Source: Clitopilus passeckerianus (Eukaryota; Basidiomycota; Agaricomycetes; Agaricales; Entolomataceae). From it: a DNA stretch of 64,000 nucleotides. The notes below the pieces were generated by a model, which was not told where the DNA came from, did no database searches, and worked only from the letters and a program-made list of their open reading frames with translations. The DNA is taken from assembly GCA_944990035.1 (NCBI GenBank), contig CALYLX010000034.1:558001-622000 (forward strand), given 5' to 3'. The position numbers and the translations under genes were made by a program. Below, in pieces: positions 34,701-44,716 of the stretch. Numbering within the stretch: position 1 is the stretch's first letter; every line of letters begins with the position of its first letter.

Positions 34701-36834
34701 CATTATTCCCAGCATCAACGACCGGATGCGCCTATTCCGCCTACACCACACAGTGCTACGAATGCTCCTTCCCCTCTCGTATCTCAAGCAGTCCCGCATC
34801 TTGGACCTGGGGTGAATATGGATAACGCCAGTGAAGCAAGCTACGATCTCAAAGGCAGCGAACGCGACTTCTTTGAGGGACGGATGCTTGATGAAGGGAG
34901 CGTTTATGACCCAAGGATGGATAGTCGAGCTGGCTTCCATGGGACTCCAGGATTCATCGACCCGAGGCTGTTGGTTGGATTGGCTAGTGCTGCTGGGTAT
35001 AGCTACGATGGCGGACGACAAGGGGATCATCCGCCGTTCAGTCCTGTTCCCGCCATGGGTTCGCCGTATCCATTCCCGTTCTCGCATGTCAGGAGGAATC
35101 CGGTGCCGCAGACGAATAGGGTTGGAATTCCACCACTTCAGCCGGGGAGTAATGTTGCTCTTGGCCTGAGTGGGTTGAATCCTGGCCGAGCGAAGGCTGC
35201 TGAGAAGGAGAAGGAAGCTGTTAGGAGTGCGGAGGTTGCAGAGAAGGCTGCTGGAAGGGAGGATGTGAGAGGAGGGAAGGAGCAAGATGTGAAGGTGGAT
35301 AGGGGAAGCAATGCGAATAACCATCCTCCCCCTCCGCCGAGCGCCAGTGCAAGTGAAGCTGGTGGACCACCCGACAGAGAACCTTCGACTGCACCAGCTC
35401 TTAACGACCCGCAATCTCTTCAAGCTATACAAGCGGAGATTGCGAAGCAGTGGCTTGCGTACGCCAGGAATACCCACGACGCGATGTCCGAGAGCACGTT
35501 CTCTCCTGCTAGTGGACCATTCTCGCCTCTACCCGGTCAACCACACCACGGCGCTGGTGGATACAACTTCGACCCTTGGGCTCATCTACACGCCAGCCGA
35601 TACCTTGGCCTCGGCATGGGTGGACGAGTTGGAGGTGGGGGTGGTATAGGAGGAGCGCTTGGCCTAGCTGGGATGAGCGACAACATCAGCATGAGGAGTT
35701 CGCCTTCTCATGAACCGCTTTCGCTACCTACACCCCCTCCGATGTTGGGCATGAAGAAACGCGGACCTGCTGCCTCTGCTCTTCTTTCGAATGCACTAGG
35801 TGCATCTGCCGGTGGACGACCAAGCAATCTCAGGAAGATGAGCACGAGGAAACCACCACCGAGGGTGCAGAGTACCCAACCTCGCGAGACAAGTCCAGAG
35901 CCGGAGAGTTCAAGTGGAGAAGAGACCGCTGGAGAGGACAACCACATGGGGCTTAGCGCTAATGTCGCAGCAGCAGCTGTAGCTGTAGCTGCTAGCGCTG
36001 GTCAGCAGTGGGAGAACGGAAGCGGTGGTGGTGCTTCGAGTGGTGGAGGAAGTGCAGGCCCTAGCTCCTTGACAGCTGTCGACGACGATATTGGAGAATG
36101 GGTAGATGAGGACGATGATGAACAGGATCTGCTCGATTTGGAGTACCACCCGAACTATGTCGGTGCCATCGAGAAGAGGAGAAGAAGATGGGAGATTGGT
36201 TGGGAAGCTTTGATACAAGCGGTACGTTTTCCAAAATTTTCAAGCCGATATAACGAAGACTAATGATGTTATCTAGTTCCAAGCCCTTGACAGGCAAACG
36301 GATTCTACCCTCGTCTTGCTTGCTTCTCCTTCACACTCAACCAAGCTTTACTCAGCGACATCACGTTCTATTCGTCGTCACCACCAACACCAACCTCATA
36401 AAGCTGGTGCATCTCCAGCCCTCCACAACATCTACTCGTCCTTCAACCGCATTGCCTCCCATCGCCGTTCCACCCGTTCACAGAACAAATCCACCCTCCT
36501 CTCCCGCTTCCTTTACTCCGCAGCTGCTGGTGGAGGACCGGGATCAGGCGAAGGTTCTGACGGCAGTGATTCTCGAGAGGAAGAGCTCAGGAGAGCACTT
36601 GATACCGCATTGGGCAGCCTCGGAGCTTTGAGCAAACTGTATGACGATAGGGAGCTGAGGTGGGCAGAGGAATTGAGGAGGATGAACGAAGAGAGGGAAA
36701 GGGTTGACCTGCTGATGCGGCAGGTTCTTGGGGAGGGTACTAATGGGAGCTTGTTGAGCCCCGCCACCGGTGCAAGTGGGAGTGCTACGGCTGTTAGCCC
36801 TAGCTCTCTTGGAGGACCTCAGAAGAATGCATGA
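31725..36834 (+). CDS. very large, intrinsically disordered, Gln/Arg-Glu-rich protein with a conserved C-terminal block
   Basis: Three exons: 31725-31854, 32023-36221 and 36277-36834, about 1,628 residues. The first intron (168 nt, GTAAGC...CAG) is a multiple of three without a stop, so retaining it would only add 56 residues. Most of the protein is low complexity: poly-Gln tracts, Gly/Ser runs, and an alternating Arg-Glu tract near 33735-33790. The only ordered-looking part is C-terminal: acidic EWVDEDDDEQD, then EYHPNYVGAIEKRRRRWEIG and FQALDRQTDSTLVLLASPSH, ending in a predicted coiled coil (REEELRRALDTALGSL…). That block resembles conserved uncharacterised Agaricomycete proteins from memory. 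A scaffold or chromatin/RNA-related role is only a guess. Confidence 0.8.
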
Positions 36835-37123
36835 ACGCTATCGATTTATGGACTTGTATGTGTATGATAATGCATGATACTGTATCTTTTTCCCTTTTAG
36901 ATCTACTATGATTTATATGTTTTACATACCACATTATTACAACGTATTCACACGTTTGTTCTCTATCATTTGTGGCTTAGAAATGGCGGTTTCTGCTGGA
37001 AAGGATTCGGGAAAGCTGAGATGCTCGCATTAAGTGATGGCCTCGCCTTTCTTTCCCGTACCACCATCATCACTTCGATTCCAGCTGGCCTCGTACAGTA
37101 CACGATAAAGCAGTCCAACAACA

Positions 37124-38930
37124 ATGGCTACAGACTTTTGGGCAAGCTCGCAATAGTGAGATTCAAGACCTCCTCACTTCGCTCGATATCCGACTCATGG
37201 AACCTCCCCATACTTTGTCATCATCTTTTCGTGCAATTTCTCTGAAACCGATCTCTACGTTCAACAATCTGGCATGAAACGCAAACCCTTATTGGCTACA
37301 TAACAGTAAACGCTGGACTGTGGATAGGGCTACGGTGAAGCAAGCCAGGGCAGATGACCTGCAATATGTAGACGACCCAGAGCAGTTGGACTTCTTGGCC
37401 ATATACTTCGCCAACAGTAAGTTTCTCATATTCAAGATCTCTTTCCTTGGAAATTTAAGCTAATTAACCTACTCTTTCGTCGCTACTAGTCATTATGAAG
37501 CTGGGCAAGAAGCTGGGACTGCGCCAAAGGGCAATAGCTACCGCTACCGTGTTCTTTCGCAGATTCTACTTGAAGAACTCCTACTGTGAAACGGACCCCT
37601 TCATCGTCATCTCCGCATCCTGTTATGTCGCAGCGAAAGCGGAAGAATCACCCGTCCATATCAAGAATGTAGTTACAGAGTCAAGGTCTTTGTTCAGTCG
37701 TAAGCTCTGTTGTTCTGGTCGCCTTTGCCCTCGCTGAAGACCGTGTCTTTCCATTGCTAGAACACTATAACGTCAAATACTTTCCCTCGGACCATACGAA
37801 GCTTGCCGAAATGGAGTTTTACCTCGTCGACGAACTTGAATGTGACCTGACGGTCTTCCATCCTTACCGAACACTTATGACCTTATGCGGAAAACTACCG
37901 GATTCGGGCAGCAATACTCCGGGGGGCACCAGCACCGACGACGGCCACGAGTCGCTGTTTTCAGAGGAAGGCGAGGAGGGTGAAATGATCAATAATAGTG
38001 GAGGTGGAGCGGGAAATCTGGGCATTGGCATAGGAGAAGATGAAGGTTATAAATATTGGGGGACGCCAGAGGGTCAGCTAGAGCTGCCGAAAACAGCACT
38101 GCAAACAGCGTGGTGGGTATCCTCCCCTTTGTTACCTCGCTCGGCTTCATCTCTGATCTGTGTTTGCTATGTGCAGGTTCATCATCAACGACACCTACAG
38201 GTCGGACCTCTGCCTCCTGCACCCACCCCACGTCATCGCCATTGCCGCTATCTACCTAGCACTCATCACCCATGAAGATACACGAGGCACCATATTGCCC
38301 CAACTCGCCAAGCGGTTAGGAAACCCTACAGATGATACCTCATCCCCTGCCGCACCTACGTCTAGCGCGAATTCGGACACAGCTGCTGGTAGCGGTACCA
38401 GTCCACAATCTCTGCGTCGCTCGTCTCGTCACTCCAATCAGATGCAGGGCCAAGCCAGTACTTCCTCCCTTACGCCAGAGGCCGCCAAGAAGAAATCGCC
38501 CAAGGATCCTATCGAATTCCTCGCCCGTTTGAACATCTCCGTACCCCTCATCGCCACCGTCATACAGGAGATTCTATCCCTCTACGCTCTCTGGGAGCGT
38601 TACAAGGAAGATTCCGCACCGCAGGGATCAAGCAGCTCTCAATCCTGGTCGCAGAATCAACCTTCTCCGTATGGGAGCACGGGGTCTAGCCCTTTGAAGC
38701 GATCGGCTCCTGGTAGCAGTGCTGCTACGCCATCTAGCGGTGGTGGATATGATGATGGGATGGGGGAAGGCGGGAATGGGTGGGCAGAGGGTGATTATGT
38801 GACGCCGAGTATGTTGAGTGCTTTGTTGTTGAGGATGAGGGAGGCGTGGTTGGTGGATATGGCGCATCCGCCTACAGGGAGACCTGTCGCCGTGAACAAG
38901 GTGTTGGAGAGGGCACAAGCTGCTGGATGA
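37124..38930 (+). CDS. SSN8: cyclin C, Mediator kinase-module cyclin
   Basis: Five exons: 37124-37155, 37307-37416, 37490-37699, 37761-38112, 38177-38930; 485 residues, all junctions in phase. The start gives MATDFWASSQ, matching the typical cyclin C N-terminus. The cyclin box includes LRQRAIATATVFFRRFYLKNS, DPFIVISASCYVAAKAEESP, EMEFYLVDELECDLTVFHPY and the second-box DLCLLHPPHVIAIAAIY. Cyclin C (Ssn8/Srb11) activates Cdk8 (Ssn3) in the Mediator kinase module and represses or tunes RNA polymerase II transcription. Two Ser/Thr/Gly-rich inserts, one between the cyclin folds and one in the C-terminal part, make it longer than yeast Ssn8. It is tail-to-tail with the methyltransferase gene, stop codons 99 bp apart. 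Confidence 0.93.
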
Positions 38931-39029
38931 TATACGGACGAATCGAGATCAGTTACGTTTACAATGGAATTCATTTCTACATGTTGCCAGTTGCTATTCC
39001 TACTAGGATATTCTCCTATTCAGCTCACT

Positions 39030-39805
39030 TCATATCACTCCTGGAACCAGCGCGTACGGGATCCGTTTTGCCCAATCCTCCCACTCTTTTCCAAATACTC
39101 TCTTCAATTCTGCGTCCTCCACCGGACGCCTCCTTAGCATCACGGCCAATGACAGCAACAAGAACACTATGAACTGACACCAATATACAAACACCACTTT
39201 GTATTCCAGGACATTCGATTCTCTAATCCAGAACCAGGGCTTAACACCCAAAGATAGAATCCGGCATGCCAGAATGTGATGACTGAATACCCTGGATGGC
39301 GCACAATAGAGTATGGGCCAGCTGTGATAAGTTTGTGATCCTTCCGAATGGCAAGGTGTGCAGTGTACAGGGTGCCCATAGCTCTGTAGCACCTCCATCT
39401 CCCTAATCCCCCTAAACCCATGAGAATGACACCAAGCGTCGACATCGGTGTCATCTCGAGATGGTACTTGGCAACTTCCTTGATCAGTAACAATGATCTT
39501 AAGCCGTGGTATAAAGGATTTGAGGGCGATATGTATGTAGAGATGATAGCCCCTATTTCGGCGCTCCAGAGGATCCAAAATGTCGCCTGGACGAGCTGGC
39601 GAAAAAGGGTTTACTACAGAGTATAAAATGAGGGAAATACCTTAATGAGGCTGTGAAGCTTCATATAAACCTTCGCAAACCTTTCTGCATGAGTTGTCAC
39701 AGGTAACTTTTCCTCTTTCGTTGGTTCAGAGGGCGAAGAATAGCATATGTGAGTTGCAGCTGCAGCGGCCAGGACGCAAATAAATCGCAGCGAGCCAGGT
39801 AACAT
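39030..39805 (-). CDS. STE14: protein-S-isoprenylcysteine O-methyltransferase (ICMT), frameshifted as read
   Basis: Exon 1 39805-39641, intron 39587-39640, exon 2 from 39586. ICMT is an ER membrane enzyme that methylates the prenylated C-terminal cysteine of CaaX proteins such as Ras, Rho and mating pheromones, using S-adenosylmethionine. The family signature GPYSIVRHPGYS and the tail RRPVEDAELKRVFGKEWEDWAKRIPYALVPG are clear, with several membrane segments. Between them, near 39225, the frame changes by one base: the LSPGS side and the WIRES side are in different frames, and one extra base would restore the conserved …GSWIRE. A 67-bp intron (GTATTC...TAG) could also bridge it but would delete a conserved membrane helix. 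Either a pseudogene, a sequencing error or an odd intron. Confidence 0.8.
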
Positions 39806-39978
39806 GTTCTGAGTTAGGGGAGAATGAGCGAGTCTCCTCACGAACAAAGTCCTCGTGGGGTATCGGTGATAAAGCACAGACTGACAGATGCATGATCGAT
39901 GAAGTGCCGTTCCAGGGCACGCAAACATAATAGAGTTTGAAAATAAAGTTTGAATCCAATTACATTCGACGTACGGGC

Positions 39979-41620
39979 TTACGGCGTGAGTACATTATCG
40001 GAAGCTTGTGGGTTTCTAGTCCGTGCATTACATGAATCGATGGGAGCGTATTCAGCGGGGCCAAAGGCTTGGCTAGGAGTTGTAATCACCCGAGAACGAG
40101 CGAATCGGATGGGGCCAAGAGAGATAGAATCGTTAACCGCTGGGGCAGGGCGGTAATGGTTAGAGCGAAGGGAGATAATGAGCCGATTGCCAAGAATGCT
40201 GGAGACCACGAAGGCGAAAGGACTGCCAAGCTCGTTAAGGGTCATCCTGTCTTGAGTCCACAAGATTAAATTGGTAAGGTAAATGAGTAAGATTCTGTTA
40301 CGAACCGACGGTGAGTGAATCTGACAGGGGAGAGTGAAGCGACCTACGTCAAGGAATAAATTACGGAGTCTCTCGTCAACTGTTGCATTAGGCTGCTGCC
40401 CCGTGCTGCTTTTCGGTGTTGCCAGGCTTTGATGATAGCGAGCATTAGTAGGGTAGACTCGATAACAATTATGGAAGCCCAGAGGAATAGAGTTCGATGA
40501 TTCCCGGGAGGGTCTGAGTCCGCACAGATGAAGTTACCAAGAAAAGGCTCATTGGTGGCTAGATGAAAGATACATAAAGGCTATAGTCTTCAGAACGTCT
40601 AGGAATATCATACCAAGGAACTTGAATGCTGGGACACCGAGAATTATCGCCATTGTGATCGCTTCTACTACGGTGAGCACAACCTGTCATGATTTAGTTC
40701 GGGAAGAAGAATGCCAATTCACAACCTGAACACCAACGAATAGGGCAAGAATGTATCGTGTGGCCTCGTACATGGCGTACAGACGCATTTCGAGGATGAC
40801 TGGAGAACTAGAGGTCATTTGAAATTCCAACACTCAAATGGATTCGGCTTACTATGTGTCGTGAGGACTTGGATAGTGGTACCGATGGCCTGCCACAAGA
40901 AGAAATCATGGCATCTGTGACGAAAACTACCTCAGCAGGCAAGTTGCACCAGAGGAGAAGAGCTTACAGCTGAAAGACCTGGGGTCTTAGCTCGAGTCAG
41001 AGATGGGGGGAAAGCTTCTCACCTTCCAAGATGGGTCGGCTTGAATGAACACTGAAATAGATCTGATCAGCATGCTAACCCTCCTGAGCATGATGCATGA
41101 AGACAACGTACGCGCGGTATTGATGCTGAGCAGATATGGCGATTTAGTGGCTAGTAGGCAGAGTAGCGACTGATACAATGCTCACAGACTGTTGCTAAGT
41201 GAGAAGTAGCGACTCTGGAGAGCATTTAACAGCGGGACTTGAAAATGTTGTGTCGACTCACCCACAAAAACACAATTTTCGTCAAGGACCAACGTTTCTT
41301 CCAGAAAAATTCCACCTAGCAGAATCAGAAAGTACAATGTCAGAGAATGATTTGAGTTCATTTGGTACCAGACTCACCTCAGATTCCAGCTGAAGGACTG
41401 GACACACGAATTTTCATTAGTCGATTCCAATACAAGAAAGCGAATACCACGTACAATACTCGAACAAGATGAGGACAGTGCAGGACACTGCATTATAGAT
41501 GCATCAGTTCGCATTGCTCAGGCCATATGAAAAAGAGTACTTACAGTAGGCATTTCGCTCCCACCTTGCTTCGTGAAACGATTGAAGGTCAAATGGAAAA
41601 GGGGCGACGTCTTGCACCAT
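39979..41620 (-). CDS. DUF6533-like multi-pass membrane protein
   Basis: About ten short exons. Start at 41620 (MVQDVAPFPFDLQSFHEARW). Exons then spell YLSCTVLILFEYF, LQLESEVEFFWKKRWSLTKI (the DUF6533 signature block), EMRLYAMYEATRYILALFVG, VVLTVVEAITMAIILGVPAF, FLWASIIVIESTLLMLAIIK, and the tail ILLIYLTNLILW…SILGNRLIISLRS. The layout matches the large Agaricomycete family of seven-helix proteins with an N-terminal DUF6533 domain, whose function is unknown; a membrane sensor role is often supposed. Several introns are only about 45-70 bp. No inactivating change was noticed. Confidence 0.75.
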
Positions 41621-42104
41621 CCCCCACTAGAGGTTGAAAGCACGCCCTTTCGACAAATGACCGACTGGTAAGGAGGCCTTCTAAGAATGGTGACGGTGGG
41701 CTAGATGTGTCTCTTCTGTTCCCGGGTTGAAAAATTGACCATCTGTGGGTGCCGGAGGGACCCTCGGATATGCGATTCAAGTTACCTTATAACAGTGACG
41801 AGCCTGCCAACATGAGGACCCACAAGGTGCTTGGCAAGCTCGTCCTGGTGGCGTCGGTCCGTGGAATGATAAATGATTATGATGCATGATCCGTCATCGA
41901 CGGATTCGATCACTATTAAACAGTCTGGGCTCCTACCCGCTCCCTCGACCAAACGCTGTATCCAGCGTTGAACCTTCCATATAATGGCGCCATTAAAACA
42001 TCTCCTCACTCGAGCAAAAGTATGCCTAACTAGGATCAAATCACATTCGGCCCCCAAAGAACCAAGGGCAGAACAGCAACATGAAGTTCTAGTGAGAGCC
42101 GAGC
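41621..42104. other. intergenic stretch
   Basis: Lies between two divergently oriented genes. The 131-codon minus frame at 41782-42177 has no recognisable motif and probably is not a gene. Confidence 0.35.
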
Positions 42105-43237
42105 ATGTTGGCCGTGGGTACAGGCAAGACCCTTCGTTCAGTGCATCGCAAGGCTTATATATGTAGATCTTATTCACGGTGGTGCCGTTATGGGTATACT
42201 CGCTGGGGTCGTAATCCTCCTAGCTTTCATCCACTGGCCCAGCTACGCCTTGTATGCAAGTTCATGAACAGTCTAATCCGCCAGTTCTTTTTAGGAGAAC
42301 TATTTTGAGACTGACACCCGGGACATCCATGCAAACCATTCTCAACCTTTTCGCCAGCAGCCATTCGTATATCCAGGCCATCACGATCGATGGGAGAGAT
42401 TGTTGTATCTACCGCCCCAATACACCCGCTGGCAGGGCAATGGTGACTACACTTTGCCATACCCTGGGCCAATTCCGCCGCCTTCAATCGATAGAGTGCA
42501 TCAGGGACCATGGACTCTTTCATCTGAAGGAAATGTTCGACACATCCCGCAGGTCTCTACCAAAGATCATCCACATGGTCTATAGTCCGCTGCAAATGCT
42601 ACCAGATGACTTGAAATCCGGGAAAGGTGAACAGAGGGGCAGTTTAGCAAGGAATTTGGATCGTTTCTCCCCTCATCTACAACGACTTCATCTTTTCTCG
42701 TGGGATGACACGAGGGGATATGGTCCGACTCCTCAACCATTCTTACCTTCCGTCCCGTTCAGTAACCTGAGGGAATTGCTCATTTATGACAGCAACCCTC
42801 GCCTTGACCAGGTTCTAGAGCTGCTAAGATGGATTCAACCCACCAAATACAATGACGCACAAAATGGAATCTGTCCGCTACGCATTTTCTCCCTGATCAA
42901 TGTCAAAGTCAGCCTTGTACTACCAACAGTCCTCCAGATGTTGGACATGAATTGCCTTGGGCAGGGACTGACAACTCTCACATTGCTCGAAGGACAGACT
43001 TTTCGATCGTTGGAACCACGGGAAAGGCGAATGCACACTATTCTCCTTGCATTTTTACGTGCCTGCCCGAACCTGGTCCACTTGTCGTTCGAGTTCACTG
43101 AATTCTGTGTATATCTTGATGAATGGCAGGCGCGAGGCTGGAGACACTCACTATTTGGAGGCAGGACACAGTTAAGAGCCGGGAGTGTGATGGGACGTAC
43201 ATGGCGCGAATACATCGGTACCTCAACCAGTACGTAA
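42105..43237 (+). pseudogene. F-box/LRR-like protein, one-base frameshift near its N-terminus
   Basis: The frame from 42105 gives HPLAQLRLVCKFMNSLIR, the end of a typical Agaricomycete F-box-like segment, then runs out. The frame from 42254 continues VLFRRTILRLTPGTSM and about 320 residues of leucine-rich-repeat-like sequence (FSNLRELLIYD, GLTTLTLLEG, CPNLVHLSFEFTEF). One additional base near 42287 (CGC-CCA for CGCCA) would join them. F-box proteins recruit substrates to SCF ubiquitin ligases. As given, the reading frame is broken; it may be a pseudogene or an indel error. Confidence 0.6.
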
Positions 43238-43622
43238 CCTGGCGGGCAGGTTCTGGCTGCTTGAAACCCGGGCCCACTACTTTTACTCTCCTTTCATCAA
43301 TGGGCACGCCAGACTTCCTGCAAAATGCTTGCGTTTACAAGAACTACCCGCATCTAGACGTATTTAACTCCTGGGTTGTATGTTTAGGCATAGAAGTTTC
43401 CCCCAAGAAGCAAGGGTCACTAACTCAGGTGAGCAAAAGCCCGACCCGGGGAAGGAAACTCCGGGTTTAGAACTAGGTAGCATCGGCAGGCAGGACCTTG
43501 GGAATCTATAACTTCGTCATAGGATAAAACATGACAGCACCATGTAGCAGATGTTATTAAGTACCGTCTTGATGACGCTTTCAAAAGATGTTGGCACACA
43601 GTTTCATTGATCAAACTAAATG
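43238..43622. other. intergenic stretch
   Basis: 3' flank of the F-box-like gene. A plus frame (43123-43470) runs through it without recognisable motif. Confidence 0.3.
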
Positions 43623-44026
43623 TCATAACCCGTAACTTGTGCGTGGCGCAAGAGAGGTTTTGATATCATAGCGTACACGTTCCCCTTTCGGGCTACAAAC
43701 AAAGATCAGCGCATGGATCGAGTTATAGATCGTGTCATTAGGAAGCGAAATATGAACAAGTTTAAAGCCAGGTGGTATGGGATCTAGTCTGAAGGTAGTC
43801 TTAATCCCGTTTCTTCCCGGTTCTTTCAAATGGATCTCCTTGGACGGAAGAACCTGATGTAATCAGCAGACCCCAAACCCGACAAAGGCGACCTAGGTCG
43901 ACCGATTTGCAAGTATACCATGTGAATATCAATGCAATAGCTGAACGATTCGAAGCCCTCGTATTTCCAGTCAGCAGCTATACGAGGGATCGGGTGATCG
44001 AATCCCTCTGAGAGAGGACAAGCCAA
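43623..44026 (-). CDS. hypothetical gene fragment in two overlapping frames
   Basis: Two minus-strand frames abut: 44026-43826 (ADWKYEGFESFSYCIDIHMVY…) and 43829-43623 (…IHLKEPGRNGIKTTFRLD, FKLVHISLPNDTIYNSIHAL). Their junction at about 43840 reads through if one base is added. I do not recognise the product. It could be a small real gene with an indel or intron, or gene debris. Confidence 0.3.
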
Positions 44027-44405
44027 GAAAAATATTACATACTTCAGCTACTTGAGGATTCCGAAACAATGCCTACAATGGAATTCGGCGTTATGGGCGC
44101 TGGAGGAAAGCGGGTGTGTGGAAACCAGCAATACAAACACCGAAGCATGTCTGCTCCGAATGAGCCATATTTCAAAGCCGAATCAAGAGGAATTCCAGGT
44201 CATGAATAAGTTCATGAATCGAGAGACAGTAGCATCTCCTAAGCGTCTTCGAAAGATCGAAACCCAGAATTTATTGGTTCTATGAGAAATCCAGGGTGAA
44301 CTTGAACAACTTGGCTGCCAGGAGACGGGCGTAGTTACATCGTTGGAAACGGAGTTACGCCCAATTTAGCCGCCAAGTAGGTCAAACTCGAGGCAAAGGA
44401 ACATC
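44027..44405. other. flank left of the 5.9-kb transposon
   Basis: No gene recognised. It ends with the left copy of the 8-bp target-site duplication. Confidence 0.4.
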
Positions 44406-44413
44406 GGACGAAC
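44406..44413. repeat. left target-site duplication GGACGAAC
   Basis: Perfect 8-bp direct repeat of 50351-50358, immediately outside the left inverted repeat. Confidence 0.9.
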
Positions 44414-44443
44414 GGCACTTTAACTATAGTTGGGGGTTCGCGA
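44414..44443 (+). repeat. left terminal inverted repeat
   Basis: Begins GGCACTTTAACTATAG and continues TTGGGGGTTCGCGA; pairs with 50321-50350 with four mismatches. AATTAATT repeats follow just inside. Confidence 0.9.
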
Positions 44444-44716
44444 AGCGTTTCGAAAAAATTAATTAATTAATTGCCGATGGAGCGAGGGAGAACGGAAATT
44501 AATTGATGAGGTACATGTACTACCGTATCGTAGCAACCACCAGCCCGACGAGACCAAAGAAATCGGCAGGAAATCAGTGAACGGGTAGCCTTACCAAAGA
44601 AAAGTATTGATTATATTGCAATTGAGTATCGGAATGCGTTTCGTAGACTGCAAAATGTTTTCCGAGTCAGAATTAGCACTTGAACACCTACACAGACAGA
44701 AATATCAAACATACCT

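Noticed and set aside
33972..35477. 501-codon frame on the minus strand
   Set aside because: It lies antisense to the large low-complexity gene and consists of Leu/Arg/Pro-rich shadow sequence; the plus-strand frame continues into the conserved C-terminal block.
39170..39240. 67-bp intron in the methyltransferase gene as the normal structure
   Set aside because: It would delete sequence that itself looks like a conserved membrane helix; a one-base loss explains the frames better, though the intron remains possible.
44456..44472. AATTAATTAATTAATT run as a microsatellite of interest
   Set aside because: Short simple repeat inside the transposon end; more likely subterminal AT-rich DNA.
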